In this document: positions 35,488-44,482 of the stretch, one piece after another
How positions within the stretch are numbered: position 1 is the first letter of the stretch
How the letters are laid out: each line of letters opens with the position of its first letter
Assembly (NCBI RefSeq): GCF_900117455.1
Contig: NZ_FPHO01000003.1
Coordinates: 1,702,501 to 1,766,500 of the forward strand
DNA length: 64,000 bases
Reading direction: 5' to 3'
From: Hyphomicrobium sp. CS1GBMeth3
GTDB taxonomy: Bacteria > Pseudomonadota > Alphaproteobacteria > Rhizobiales > Hyphomicrobiaceae
The notes under the pieces: model-generated
What the model was told of the DNA's origin: nothing
The model's database searches: none
What the model saw: the letters and a program-made list of their open reading frames with translations, nothing else
Made by a program: the position numbers and the translations under genes

Positions 35488-36423
35488 ATGGCCAAAGCAA
35501 CCGCTATTCGACATTTCCTGGATCTCGACGAGATCGACGCCAAGACGCTGCGGCGCATCATCGATGCGGCCCACGCCATGAAGGCCGCAGGCAAGCGCGT
35601 CCCCGTCAAGCTGCGGCCGAAGGGCATCGAGGACGATGTCCTGGTTCTGATCTTCGAGAAGCCGTCGACGCGCACGCGCGTCTCGTTTGACATCGCCATG
35701 CGTCAGCTGGGCGGCCAGGCGATCATGCTGAACCAGAACGATCTGCAGCTCGGCCGCGGCGAAAGCATCGCCGACACAGCGCGCGTCCTGTCGCGCTACG
35801 CCGACGCCATCATGATCCGCGCCAACAAGCACGAGACGCTTCTCGACCTTGCCAAGCACGCGACGATCCCGGTCATCAACGGTCTGACGGACAAGACGCA
35901 CCCGTGTCAGATCATGGCCGACATCATGACCTTCGAGGAACACATCGGCCCTATTAAAGGGCGGACGGTCGCGTGGGTGGGCGATGGCAACAACGTCGCC
36001 GCATCGTGGATGCAGGCGGCGGCGAAGTTCGGCTTCGCGTTGCGCGTGGCCTGTCCCGAGCAGCTGGCGCCGAAGGATGACATCGTCGACTGGGTACGCC
36101 GCGAGAAGGCGGACGTTGCGGTCATGACCGATCCGGCAAAGGCCGTGCGCGGCGTCGACTGCATCGTGACCGACACCTGGGTCTCGATGGGCGATACGGA
36201 CGGTGCGCGCAGAAAGCATCTTCTGAAACCCTACGCGGTGAACGATGCCTTGATGGCCAAGGCCGCCAAGGGTGCCATCTTCATGCACTGCCTACCGGCC
36301 TACCGTGGCAACGAGGTTTCGGAATCCGTGCTCGAGGGGCCGCAGTCGGTAGTCTTTGACGAGGCCGAGAACCGCCTCCACGCGCAGAAGGCCATTCTGG
36401 CTTGGTGCCTCGGCGCCGGCTGA
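35488..36423 (+). CDS. argF: Ornithine carbamoyltransferase
   Basis: ArgF makes citrulline from ornithine and carbamoyl phosphate. The 311-residue enzyme has the carbamoyl-phosphate loop [12 protein letters not shown], the [12 protein letters not shown] motif, the ornithine loop [12 protein letters not shown], and the catalytic [11 protein letters not shown]. The ATG at 35488 is chosen over an in-frame upstream start inside argD. It is the second gene of argD-argF; the usual downstream hslO is absent. Confidence 0.97.
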   Translation: MAKATAIRHFLDLDEIDAKTLRRIIDAAHAMKAAGKRVPVKLRPKGIEDDVLVLIFEKPSTRTRVSFDIAMRQLGGQAIMLNQNDLQLGRGESIADTARVLSRYADAIMIRANKHETLLDLAKHATIPVINGLTDKTHPCQIMADIMTFEEHIGPIKGRTVAWVGDGNNVAASWMQAAAKFGFALRVACPEQLAPKDDIVDWVRREKADVAVMTDPAKAVRGVDCIVTDTWVSMGDTDGARRKHLLKPYAVNDALMAKAAKGAIFMHCLPAYRGNEVSESVLEGPQSVVFDEAENRLHAQKAILAWCLGAG

Positions 36424-36462
36424 ACCACCTCCGGTCGAGCACCGCGTGGCGATGTGGCGAGC

Positions 36463-36483
36463 CCGTACGCTCAGAGCGTACGG
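36463..36483. repeat. Hairpin in the argF-downstream gap
   Basis: A 9-bp stem (CCGTACGCT / AGCGTACGG) with a 3-base loop lies 40 bases after argF. It is followed by a second small stem (GTGCT-GTAAG-AGCAC, 36519-36533) and a fragment like the CTTCCCGAAAAG intergenic repeat. No T-run is present. These may be repeat remnants or a Rho-type 3' end. Confidence 0.4.
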
Positions 36484-36565
36484 AGGGAGCCCGATTGCTT
36501 CCCAGCTTCCCGAAAAGGTGCTGTAAGAGCACGCGGGACGCACGCACGGGGAGGAACGCTCTGAA

Positions 36566-37159
36566 ATGACCGTCTATTCCATTGTCGGCCTGGCGCTCGT
36601 GCTGGGCCTCGGGCTGGTTGGTGTCCTCTATTCTGCCGGCGCCGCCGAGCCGCTCGGCCTGCTCGCCGCGGTCGCCATCGTCAACCTGCTGTTGTTTGCC
36701 GTCGCTGCTAGCGAGCGCCGATCGTTGCGGGCCTCGGGCGCCTCGCGCAGCCTCGTCGAGAGCGCAACGGCACGCGGCATGGGGCTGATATGGCTGTGGG
36801 GCGCCGCCGCTCTGGTGCTGATCTACACAACCGTGCTGTCCTGGCGCGAGTGGACACACTTCTCGGCCGCGTTTGCCGGCGCCGGCCTCCTCTGCCTCGG
36901 CTTTTCGGCGCTGCTGGCCAAGGACGCGCGCCAGGGCCGCGAGGACGCAACGCTCCTGCGCCTCGGCCGCTATTTCGCCATCGCTCAGTTGGTCGGCATG
37001 ATCGCGACCCTGATCGGCCTAGTCGTCGATCCCGACAAGGAGATTCTTTACGCCACCGATAACGACTGGGCCGGCAACGGCATTTTCCTGTTTGGCGCCG
37101 TGGCGTTGGCGCTTGTCTCGGCCTACGCCTTGATTGACGCCAGGAAGGATTCCCCCTAG
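36566..37159 (+). CDS. Membrane protein, tandem pair member 1
   Basis: This 197-residue protein has about six hydrophobic helices and no recognised family. The last helix region reads DNDWAGNGIFLFGAVALALVSAYAL. The neighbouring gene encodes a protein of similar length and layout with a matching KGDWAANEVFLWGSLAIVAL, so they look like ancient tandem duplicates. A GGGGAGGAACG ribosome site precedes the ATG. Function is unknown. Confidence 0.72.
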   Translation: MTVYSIVGLALVLGLGLVGVLYSAGAAEPLGLLAAVAIVNLLLFAVAASERRSLRASGASRSLVESATARGMGLIWLWGAAALVLIYTTVLSWREWTHFSAAFAGAGLLCLGFSALLAKDARQGREDATLLRLGRYFAIAQLVGMIATLIGLVVDPDKEILYATDNDWAGNGIFLFGAVALALVSAYALIDARKDSP

Positions 37160-37171
37160 TCAGGGGCTCGC

Positions 37172-37810
37172 ATGAGCCTCAATCAGCACGGGCGCCCCTA
37201 CGCGCCAGGAATCTCGCTGCGACCGCTTCTTCCTTGGTTGCTGCTGGCCTCCGCCTTGGGCATCACCATGATGGTGCTCGGCGCCGGGCGCGGCGACCGG
37301 GTTCTGCCGTCGCTGTCCGCGGGGCTTCTGATCGCGTTCGTCGTCGGCACCGGGCTCGGCGTCAACGCTCCCCTCTGGTCGAAGAGCACGGGCTCCGCCG
37401 CCCAGCCCGACGGGCTGACCTCCATCCGCGAAGCCCTGAGGTGCAATGTCTGGCTCGCGGCCTTGGTTTATGCGTGGGGCGCGTCGGCTCTCTTTGCCAT
37501 CTATTCGCTGTCCGATCTGGTGTGGCGCCACGCCTTTCAGTACGCCTCCGGCGCCGCCGTCTTCGCAGCAGGCATCGGTCTCTACGCCTTGTGGCTTGGG
37601 CGATCCAGCAACCGGCATGTCCCGCCGTTGGCGCTGACGATCGTGCACGGCATCGCGGCCGCAGGCGGTCTCGCCTATCTCATCGGTGCCGACAAGCTAG
37701 CGACCGTAAAAGGAGACTGGGCCGCCAACGAGGTGTTCCTGTGGGGCAGCCTCGCCATCGTCGCGCTCTGCATCATGTCGCTCGTGACGCAGACGCGCAT
37801 CAAAGCATAA
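37172..37810 (+). CDS. Membrane protein, tandem pair member 2
   Basis: This 212-residue polytopic membrane protein begins 12 bases after member 1 and shares its topology and the DWAxNxxFLxG motif near the C-terminus. The N-terminus is longer and Pro-rich (GRPYAPGISLRPLLPW). No catalytic motif is seen. Probably co-transcribed with member 1. It converges with echA. Confidence 0.7.
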   Translation: MSLNQHGRPYAPGISLRPLLPWLLLASALGITMMVLGAGRGDRVLPSLSAGLLIAFVVGTGLGVNAPLWSKSTGSAAQPDGLTSIREALRCNVWLAALVYAWGASALFAIYSLSDLVWRHAFQYASGAAVFAAGIGLYALWLGRSSNRHVPPLALTIVHGIAAAGGLAYLIGADKLATVKGDWAANEVFLWGSLAIVALCIMSLVTQTRIKA

Positions 37811-37827
37811 CGCCCAGCCATCCCGCT

Positions 37828-38601
37828 TTAGCTGTTTTTGAAAGCGGCGCGCCGCTTCTCGAGAAAGGCCGCCATGCCTTCCTTCTGGTCGTGCGTCGCG
37901 AACAGAGCGTGGAACGTACGCCGCTCGTAGCGCATGCCCTCGGCAAGCGTCGTCTCGTAAGCGCGGTTCACGCAGTCCTTGGTCATCATCGCCGCCGTGA
38001 GCGACATCGACGCGATGGTCTCCGCGGTCTTGAGCGCGTCGTCCAAAAGCTCGGCAGCTGGCACTACGCGCGCGACGAGCCCTGCCCGCTCGGCTTCGGT
38101 GGCGTCCATCAGGCGCCCCGTCAAACAAAGCTCCATCGCTTTCGATTTGCCCACCGCACGGATGAGCCGCTGCGTGCCGCCCGCGCCTGGCATGATGCCA
38201 AGCTTGATTTCGGGCTGGCCGAACTTCGCACTGTCCGCGGCAATGATGAGATCGCAGCTCATGGCGAGCTCGCATCCGCCGCCGAGCGCAAAGCCCGCCA
38301 CCGCCGCGATCACGGGCTTGCGGGCGCGCGATATGCGCTCCCAGCTGCCGATGAAATCCTCTTTGTAGGCCTCGATGTAGGTCTTGGCCTGCATCTCCTT
38401 GATGTCGGCGCCGGCCGCGAAGGCCTTCTCCGACCCCGTGACGACGATGGTGCCGATGGCTTCATCCGCCTCGAAGGTGTCGATGGCCTGGTTCAGCTCC
38501 CCGATCAGCTGGTCGTTGAGGGCGTTGAGCTGGGGCGGGCGGTTGAGCGTAATAAGTCCGACGCGACCGCGCGTCTCGACGAGGATCGTGTCATAAGCCA
38601 T
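37828..38601 (-). CDS. Enoyl-CoA hydratase
   Basis: This 257-residue crotonase-fold enzyme hydrates 2-enoyl-CoA. It has the oxyanion segments AAGADIKEM and [20 protein letters not shown], plus the catalytic Glu pair region [20 protein letters not shown]. Length and motifs match short-chain enoyl-CoA hydratases. In many relatives this gene lies directly between mutM and rpsT-dnaA. Here it follows mutM by 22 bases, but rpsT is 33 kb away. Confidence 0.94.
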   Translation of the reverse strand: MAYDTILVETRGRVGLITLNRPPQLNALNDQLIGELNQAIDTFEADEAIGTIVVTGSEKAFAAGADIKEMQAKTYIEAYKEDFIGSWERISRARKPVIAAVAGFALGGGCELAMSCDLIIAADSAKFGQPEIKLGIMPGAGGTQRLIRAVGKSKAMELCLTGRLMDATEAERAGLVARVVPAAELLDDALKTAETIASMSLTAAMMTKDCVNRAYETTLAEGMRYERRTFHALFATHDQKEGMAAFLEKRRAAFKNS

Positions 38602-38623
38602 AGGCACCGGCTCCTGTTGTCTG

Positions 38624-39511
38624 TCAGCGCTGGCACACCGGACAGAAGAAGCTCGATCGCCCGGCTTGGGTGCTGCGTCGCACAATGCCCCGGCAGCCGG
38701 GCCGGATGCAAGGCTCGCCCTCGCGATCGTAGACGCGGAACGTGTTCTGGAACGCGCCCGCCTGCCCGTCGGCCTGGCGATAATCGCGCAGCGTCGATCC
38801 GCCGGCCGCGATGGCGGCCCGGAGCACGGTCTTGATGCTCGCAACGAGGCGCGTCGCGTGCGCCGTGGGCTTGCCGCCCGCCGTCGCCAGCACGGACGCT
38901 TGCCGCGTGGGCTTGAGCTCGGCGCGGAAAAGCGCCTCACACACGTAGATGTTGCCGAGCCCGGCCACGATCCGTTGATCCATGAGGAAGGCCTTGAGAT
39001 CACTGCGTCGGCCTTGCGAGCGCGTGGCGAGATAGGCGGGTGTCAGATCGTCCGAGAGCGGCTCGACGCCGAGCCCACGCATCATTGCGTGCTGGGCAAG
39101 CTCGGCTTCCGGCACCAGCAGCATGTAGCCGAAGCGGCGCGGATCGGCATAGGTCACGCGCCCGCCGCCGCGCATGTCGAACACGGCGTGCATGTGTTTC
39201 GGCGCGGTGCCCGCGTCATACTCGTAGTCGCCGAGCAGGTGTGCCTCGGCTTCTCCCGGTGCCTGCACATGAAAGCGTCCCGTCATGCCCAGGTGCATGA
39301 GGAGCGCTTCCCCCGTCGAAAGATGCGCGATGAGATACTTCGCTCGCCGTTCGAGGCGCTCGACACGCGCACCCGTGAGCCGCCGCGCGAAATTTTCGGG
39401 GAACGGAAAGCGCAGGTCCGCGCGGTGCGTCGTGACACGCTGGAACGTACCGCCGAGCAGCACGGGCTCGAGTCCCATGCGCACCGTCTCGACCTCGGGA
39501 AGTTCGGGCAT
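38624..39511 (-). CDS. mutM: Formamidopyrimidine-DNA glycosylase
   Basis: MutM (Fpg) excises 8-oxoguanine and formamidopyrimidines. The 295-residue product starts [17 protein letters not shown], giving the catalytic Pro2-Glu3 N-terminus. A helix-two-turn-helix region ([12 protein letters not shown]) and the C-terminal zinc finger C-x4-C-x16-C-x2-C (last 28 residues) are intact. The start at 39511 is fixed by the need for Pro2. Confidence 0.97.
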   Translation of the reverse strand: MPELPEVETVRMGLEPVLLGGTFQRVTTHRADLRFPFPENFARRLTGARVERLERRAKYLIAHLSTGEALLMHLGMTGRFHVQAPGEAEAHLLGDYEYDAGTAPKHMHAVFDMRGGGRVTYADPRRFGYMLLVPEAELAQHAMMRGLGVEPLSDDLTPAYLATRSQGRRSDLKAFLMDQRIVAGLGNIYVCEALFRAELKPTRQASVLATAGGKPTAHATRLVASIKTVLRAAIAAGGSTLRDYRQADGQAGAFQNTFRVYDREGEPCIRPGCRGIVRRSTQAGRSSFFCPVCQR

Positions 39512-39592
39512 CTCGCATTCCAACCAGTGGACGGCGAGCTAGTAGCGGGCCCGATGCGGCGGGACAAGCTTCGTTTGACGCGGCACGGAGAC

Positions 39593-40474
39593 CTAGCGCA
39601 CCAAGAACAGCGGCCCGTCGAGCCCCTCTGCGAAGGGCGCCACATGCTCTTCGGAGGGCGTCAGCAGGCCGCCGAAGCGCGTGATGACGAAGCCGGCGCC
39701 AGCGCGCCGCAAGAGCGCCGCCACGCTATGCGGCGTGTGCGTCGCCATATCCAGAACTTCGAGCTTGAGCCGCGAGGTGGCGCCGAGCGCCAGCCGGATC
39801 TGGCCTTCGAGCCACTCCTGCCGCGTCTGGCTCTGCTCGAGAAGCCAAAGACGCGCATCGCCCCCTGTGGCGGTCGCAATCCGTTGCGCGGCGCGCATCA
39901 TCGGCACCGCGCGATCCAACTCTTCGACGATGGCGATAACGGGCCCCGCCGTGCGCTGTGCCTTGGGACCCGCAACGACGACGCCTGTCGTCGCATGCAC
40001 GGCCTCGAACACTTCCGCGAGCCCGGCGCCCAGATGGCCGGTGCCCGTGCCGTTGCGCACCGTCGTGCCAACGGCGACGACGTTCCACGGGCCCTTTTCG
40101 GCACAGACCTCGGCCAGCGCCTGCGCAGGCTCCGCGCGCACCACGCGGGCAAGTGCCTTCACCTCCGCCGCCCTTGCACGGGCAAGCACCTGGCGCTGCA
40201 TCGCAGAGGCATGCGCCTTGAGATCGCGCGCCAAGGCATCTGCTGACATCGTGCGCGTCTGTCGCCCCGAAAGCGAGACCTCGCGCGCAAACGGCAGCGA
40301 GGCGATGTCGAACAGCTGCCGATCCTCGATGAACAGGCTCTCGACCTCGGACTCGAATGCCTGCGCCAGCCGCAGCGCCGCATCGACCGCCGCCTCCTGG
40401 ATCTCGCCTCCGCCGCCCAGCCATAGCACCACGCGGCCGCGTTGCTCCTCGGCGTTGGCGACGTGCGCGATCAT
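39593..40474 (-). CDS. Hypothetical protein, possibly universal-stress-like, in an operon with a Lon-like protease
   Basis: This 293-residue soluble protein has an N-terminal region (GRVVLWLGGGGEIQEAAVDAALRLAQAF, VESLFIEDRQLFDI) that resembles the start of universal stress protein domains. There is also a repeated ATTGVVVAG and GPLFLVR pattern like USP C-termini. The resemblance is weak. The ATG at 40474 overlaps the stop of the Lon-like gene (ATGA, 40471-40474), so it is translationally coupled to it and probably shares its function. Confidence 0.65.
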   Translation of the reverse strand: MIAHVANAEEQRGRVVLWLGGGGEIQEAAVDAALRLAQAFESEVESLFIEDRQLFDIASLPFAREVSLSGRQTRTMSADALARDLKAHASAMQRQVLARARAAEVKALARVVRAEPAQALAEVCAEKGPWNVVAVGTTVRNGTGTGHLGAGLAEVFEAVHATTGVVVAGPKAQRTAGPVIAIVEELDRAVPMMRAAQRIATATGGDARLWLLEQSQTRQEWLEGQIRLALGATSRLKLEVLDMATHTPHSVAALLRRAGAGFVITRFGGLLTPSEEHVAPFAEGLDGPLFLVR

Positions 40475-42993
40475 TGCGAGCCTGCGGTGTTTGTCGTCGT
40501 GCCGGCACCGGAGAAGGCGCGGGCCCGCTCGGCGAAAGTCTTGAGCCGCGCCGCCACACGCCCGCTGACCGTGTCGGCGCCGAAGCGCCCCTCTGAGTTC
40601 TTCTCGCCTGCATCGAGACCGGTGAGCAGCGAGATGCCCTCGTCCACCGTCTTGATCGCATAGACCGAGAAGCGGCCTTCGCGCACGGCCGCCACGACAT
40701 CCTCGCGCAGCATGAGGTTCTGCCGATTGGCCTCGGGGATCAGGATGCCCTGCGTGCCGGTGAGCCCGCGCGCGGCGCAGACGTCGAAGAAACCTTCGAT
40801 CTTCTCGTTGACCCCGCCCACGGCCTGCACTTCGCCGAGCTGGTTCACCGAGCCCGTCACCGCAAGTTCCTGCCGGAGCGGAACGTCGGCCAGCGCCGAC
40901 ATCAGCGCGAACAGCTCGGCCGCCGAGGCGCTGTCGCCTTCGATCGTGTCGTAGGATTGCTCGAACACCAGCGTGGCTGCGAGCGCGAGCGGCACCTCCT
41001 GCGCGAAGCGTCCCGCGAGGAAGCCCCACAGGATCATGACGCCCTTGGAATGCACCGGTCCGCCGAGCGCCACCTCGCGCTCGATGTCGGTTACGCGCCC
41101 CTGCCCGATATGCACGCGCGCAGTGATGCGCGCCGGCCGGCCGAACACGAGCTGACCTTTCTGCACGAGCGAGAGCGCGTTGATCTGCCCGGCTTTCTTG
41201 CCTGCCGTATCGACCAGCACGATCCCGCGCTCGACAGATTCCTGCACCTGCTCGCGCAGCCTGTCCGTGCGCCGCGCCCGCTCCTTCAGCGCCCGCGCGA
41301 TGTCGGTAGCGGTGGTGACCTTGCGGTTGTCGGCCTCGGCCCAGTAGTCGGCTTCCCGCATCAGATCGCCGATCCGCCCCGCATCGATCGAGAGCTTGTC
41401 GCGATCCTCGGCGACGCGCTGGGCCTCTTCCATCAGGCGTGCGACGCCGCTCGCGTCCACGGCCTTCAGTCCGTGCTGCTTGACGATCGAAGCCACGAGG
41501 CCGGCGTAGGTTCGGTCGGATTCCGCGCTCCGCGCGAGGCTGTCGTCTAGATCCGCTTGCACTTTGAACAGTTGCGGAAAATCGGGGTCGGTATGCTCCA
41601 GCGTGAGCAGTGCGTCGCTGTCGACGAGCAGCACGATTTTGATGACGAGCGGAATGGGATCCGGCTCGAGCGTCTCGACCTTGATCCCGTCCGGCTGCAA
41701 CGCGTTTTGCGCGATGCGGATCTCGCCCGTCTCAAGCGCGCGCTTGAGGCTCTCCCAGGCACCCTGCATGCCGAGCAGGCGGCGGGCTTCGATCATCAGT
41801 GCGCCGCCGTTGGCGTGGTGCAAAGCGCCCGGGCGGATGGAAAGGAAATCGGCGACCAGATCGCCAGCCTGCGCCGCGTAGCTGACGGTGCCGACGAGGT
41901 TGTGAAGCGTCGGGTTGCTCGCCTCGCGAACGGGCGCACCGGCCTTGTCGGAGTTGCTGGTGACGAGCACGTTGACGAGATAGCGGCGAAACCGGGGCAC
42001 GTGCTCAGCCGGATCGACCGTAGCCGCGACCGCGCGTTCCTCCACCTCGGTGGCGAGCAGTGCCGCGTTGCGGATCAGGTCCTTTTCGACGTCGGCGAGG
42101 TACGAGGCCACGTCGGAAACATCGGAGAATGCCGACGAGAGCGCATCCAGCGTCTCTTCGACGACATGGCGCGCCACCTCGTCATTGAGGTCTGTGAGCT
42201 GCTGGCGCCGCCGCTTCTCAGCTTTCGGCGCGCTGGCGAGGATCGCTTCGAGCTCCGTCTGCAGCGCCGTAATGCGGGTTTCGACATCGCGCCGCATGGC
42301 CTCGGGAAGCTGGCTGAACACCTCCGAGCGCACGACCTTGCCGTCGTGCATCGGCGCCATGCCGAAGCCAAGAGGCGTGCGCAGCACGGCGATGTTCTGT
42401 TGGGCGGCTCGCGCGTAGAGGGCTTCGAGCGCGTCCTCCTGTCCGCCGCGGAACTCCTCGTCAATGGCGCGTCGCCGCGCCCGATAGTCCTCGGAGGAAA
42501 ATGCAGCCGGCAGTGCCGAGACGAGCTCCGCCACCACAGCGCGCATGCCGTCCGCGAGCTTGGGCCCGCGCCCCGGTGGCAGCGAGATGGCACGCGGCCG
42601 GCGCGGGTCCGCGAAATTGTTCACATAGATCCAGTCGGAGGGAGTCTGCGAGGCCGCCGCGACCTTGGCCAGATGCATCCGCACCGCGCCGCTTTTCGCG
42701 GAAGAGGGTGACCCCACGACGAAGATGTTGAAGTCCCGCGCCCGCATGCTGAGGCCGAAATCGATGGCCGCCAGTGCGCGCTCCTGGCCGACGAGCCCGC
42801 CGACCGGCTCGAGGTCCGCGGTCGTCTTGAAGCCGAGCGACTTTCCGTCCACGCTTCGCCGCAACTCCGTCGCCGCAAGCGGTTGAACGCCCGATTTGAC
42901 CTCGATGACCGGGCCGGTCTTACTGGGTCGGTCGTCGGTTTCGACCGACGGGTGGGGCGCGGATTTGCTCTTTGTGAGCCGTTTGAAGAACAT
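40471..42993 (-). CDS. Lon-related (LonB/AAA_32-type) ATP-dependent protease
   Basis: This 840-residue protein has an N-terminal ATPase-like region with a degenerate P-loop (VGSPSSAKSGAV, an Ala where Walker A has Gly). Long helical insertions follow, then a C-terminal Lon-type Ser-Lys protease domain. The catalytic Ser688 is in TIEGDSASAAEL and Lys731 in GGVNEKIEGFF. It matches the lon-related putative protease family (AAA_32/Lon_C), not the classical Lon. The substrate is unknown. Its last codon overlaps the start of the downstream hypothetical gene. Confidence 0.9.
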   Translation of the reverse strand: MFFKRLTKSKSAPHPSVETDDRPSKTGPVIEVKSGVQPLAATELRRSVDGKSLGFKTTADLEPVGGLVGQERALAAIDFGLSMRARDFNIFVVGSPSSAKSGAVRMHLAKVAAASQTPSDWIYVNNFADPRRPRAISLPPGRGPKLADGMRAVVAELVSALPAAFSSEDYRARRRAIDEEFRGGQEDALEALYARAAQQNIAVLRTPLGFGMAPMHDGKVVRSEVFSQLPEAMRRDVETRITALQTELEAILASAPKAEKRRRQQLTDLNDEVARHVVEETLDALSSAFSDVSDVASYLADVEKDLIRNAALLATEVEERAVAATVDPAEHVPRFRRYLVNVLVTSNSDKAGAPVREASNPTLHNLVGTVSYAAQAGDLVADFLSIRPGALHHANGGALMIEARRLLGMQGAWESLKRALETGEIRIAQNALQPDGIKVETLEPDPIPLVIKIVLLVDSDALLTLEHTDPDFPQLFKVQADLDDSLARSAESDRTYAGLVASIVKQHGLKAVDASGVARLMEEAQRVAEDRDKLSIDAGRIGDLMREADYWAEADNRKVTTATDIARALKERARRTDRLREQVQESVERGIVLVDTAGKKAGQINALSLVQKGQLVFGRPARITARVHIGQGRVTDIEREVALGGPVHSKGVMILWGFLAGRFAQEVPLALAATLVFEQSYDTIEGDSASAAELFALMSALADVPLRQELAVTGSVNQLGEVQAVGGVNEKIEGFFDVCAARGLTGTQGILIPEANRQNLMLREDVVAAVREGRFSVYAIKTVDEGISLLTGLDAGEKNSEGRFGADTVSGRVAARLKTFAERARAFSGAGTTTNTAGSQ

Positions 42994-43165
42994 GCGAATG
43001 TCAGTCTCACGGTATCATTGAAACGTGGAGCGAGGCAGCCCCTGGTATGGCCTCTGATGACATGCCTGGCCAGCAAACGGCGGCCGGTAGAATACGATCA
43101 ACAGGCAAGGCGTAGCCACAACGGGAAGCTAGGATGGCAATGTTTCGCGCCCTAATGGCAGATCG

Positions 43166-43696
43166 ATGACCGACTCAGAGGACGATGTGGACAACGCGGT
43201 TAACCGCCTGGAATACCCGCAAACCTCCCTCGGTGGGCCGCAGTCCGCGGCGGCGCGCGAGATCTGCCGCGGCGTCGTGCGGGTGCTTGCGGCGCACGGA
43301 CTGACGGCCATCGCCGAGCTGCCGCTTCCGAACGGCCGCCGGGCTGACGTTGTCGGACTGGGTGCCGACGGCATGATCTGGATTGTCGAGATCAAGTCAT
43401 GCCTCGAGGATTTCCGCTGTGACCGCAAGTGGCCCGAGTATCGCGACTATTCCGACAGACTGCTGTTTGCCGTGGCGCCGGAGTTTCCCCTCGAGATCCT
43501 GCCCGACGACACCGGGCTGATCGTGGCCGATCGTTACGGCGGAGAGATTCTGCGTCCCGCGCCGGAGATCCGGCTTACGGCGCCCAAGCGCAAGGTGATG
43601 ACGCTGCGCATCGCCCGCGCGTCCGCGTCACGCCTGTGCACGCTGCTGGACCCCACGCTCCCGGCCGCCGTCGGCCTCAATATCTCGGACGCGTGA
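43166..43696 (+). CDS. mmcB: MmcB family DNA repair protein
   Basis: This 176-residue alphaproteobacterial protein has a PD-(D/E)xK-like core: IAELPLPNGRRADVVGLGADGMIWIVEIKSC contains the R-A-D and E-I-K nuclease-type residues. MmcB in Caulobacter is an SOS gene linked to imuB/dnaE2 mutagenic repair and mitomycin C survival. I found no clear GTTC-N7-GTTC LexA site upstream. It converges with regA. Confidence 0.9.
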   Translation: MTDSEDDVDNAVNRLEYPQTSLGGPQSAAAREICRGVVRVLAAHGLTAIAELPLPNGRRADVVGLGADGMIWIVEIKSCLEDFRCDRKWPEYRDYSDRLLFAVAPEFPLEILPDDTGLIVADRYGGEILRPAPEIRLTAPKRKVMTLRIARASASRLCTLLDPTLPAAVGLNISDA

Positions 43697-43706
43697 GCAA
43701 AAGCAA

Positions 43707-43728
43707 GCGCGCTCCGGAAGGAGCGCGC
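43707..43728 (-). terminator. Terminator between mmcB and regA
   Basis: A perfect 9-bp stem (GCGCGCTCC / GGAGCGCGC) with a GGAA or TTCC loop lies between convergent genes. On the minus strand it is followed by TTGCTTTTGC, a U-rich tail fitting termination of regA transcripts. Confidence 0.7.
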
Positions 43729-43758
43729 GATGCTCGCAAGGGCTTGGCAGTCGCGCGC

Positions 43759-44325
43759 CTACTTCGGCGCGCGCTTGGCGAGGATACGCTGCAGCGTACG
43801 ACGATGCATGTTGAGCCGGCGCGCCGTCTCCGAGACGTTGCGGTTGCACAGCTCGTACACGCGCTGGATATGCTCCCAACGGACGCGGTCCGCCGACATC
43901 GGGTTCTCTGGCGGCGCGGCCTTGGCGTTATGCGGCGCGAGCAGCGCGTCGGTGACGTCGTCGGCATCGGCAGGCTTGGCGAGATAGTCGACGGCGCCGA
44001 GCTTCACCGCTGACACGGCGGTCGCGATGTTGCCATATCCGGTGAGAACGATGATGCGTGTATCCGGCCTGACCCGCGTCAGCTCGGCAATGACGTCGAG
44101 CCCGTTTCCGTCCTCGAGCCGCATGTCGACGACGGCGAAGGCGGGGGCCTGCTGCTTGATCAGGTCGATGCCCTCGGCGATCGAGTGCGCGCTGCGAACC
44201 TCGAAACCGCGCAGCTCCATGGCGCGCGCCAGCCGCTGCAGGAACGGGCGGTCGTCATCGACGATGATGAGCGAGCGGTCTTCCGGCAGCTCGTCTTTCT
44301 GGAATGATAGGTCTTCGGTTACCAC
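43759..44325 (-). CDS. regA: Redox response regulator RegA/ActR/PrrA
   Basis: This 188-residue response regulator is partner of RegB and controls photosynthesis, CO2/N2 fixation, respiration and acid tolerance genes depending on species. It has the receiver domain (LIIVDDDRPFLQRL, phospho-Asp in AVVDMRLEDGNG about residue 67, LTGYGNIATAVSAVKLGA). The almost invariant Fis-type DNA-binding helix follows (NVSETARRLNMHRRTLQRIL). A GTG start at 44325 (VVTEDLS) follows CGGGAGGTGTGCC and is preferred over an ATG at 44373. The genus name could equally be actR. Confidence 0.95.
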   Translation of the reverse strand: MVTEDLSFQKDELPEDRSLIIVDDDRPFLQRLARAMELRGFEVRSAHSIAEGIDLIKQQAPAFAVVDMRLEDGNGLDVIAELTRVRPDTRIIVLTGYGNIATAVSAVKLGAVDYLAKPADADDVTDALLAPHNAKAAPPENPMSADRVRWEHIQRVYELCNRNVSETARRLNMHRRTLQRILAKRAPK

Positions 44326-44482
44326 GGCACACCTCCCGAGCTTGCAAATATAATAGCCGAGAACGGTTCGCAAACATCACCTGCATAAAAAGGCACCGTG
44401 AGTAGGGTGAATTTTGGCGTTGTGGATACAGTGTTTACGCGGGCAAAACGCGCGAGGCGGGGCGAAAAAACAGCTAACTAGC

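Noticed and set aside
37234..40246. Long plus-strand frames over echA, mutM and the following gene
   Set aside because: They run antisense to genes with full catalytic motifs and show biased low-complexity composition.
41557..42711. A 384-codon plus-strand frame within the Lon-like gene
   Set aside because: It is antisense to a clear coding sequence and lacks any domain.
43100..43165. LexA box upstream of mmcB
   Set aside because: No GTTC-N7-GTTC or close variant was found before the start codon.
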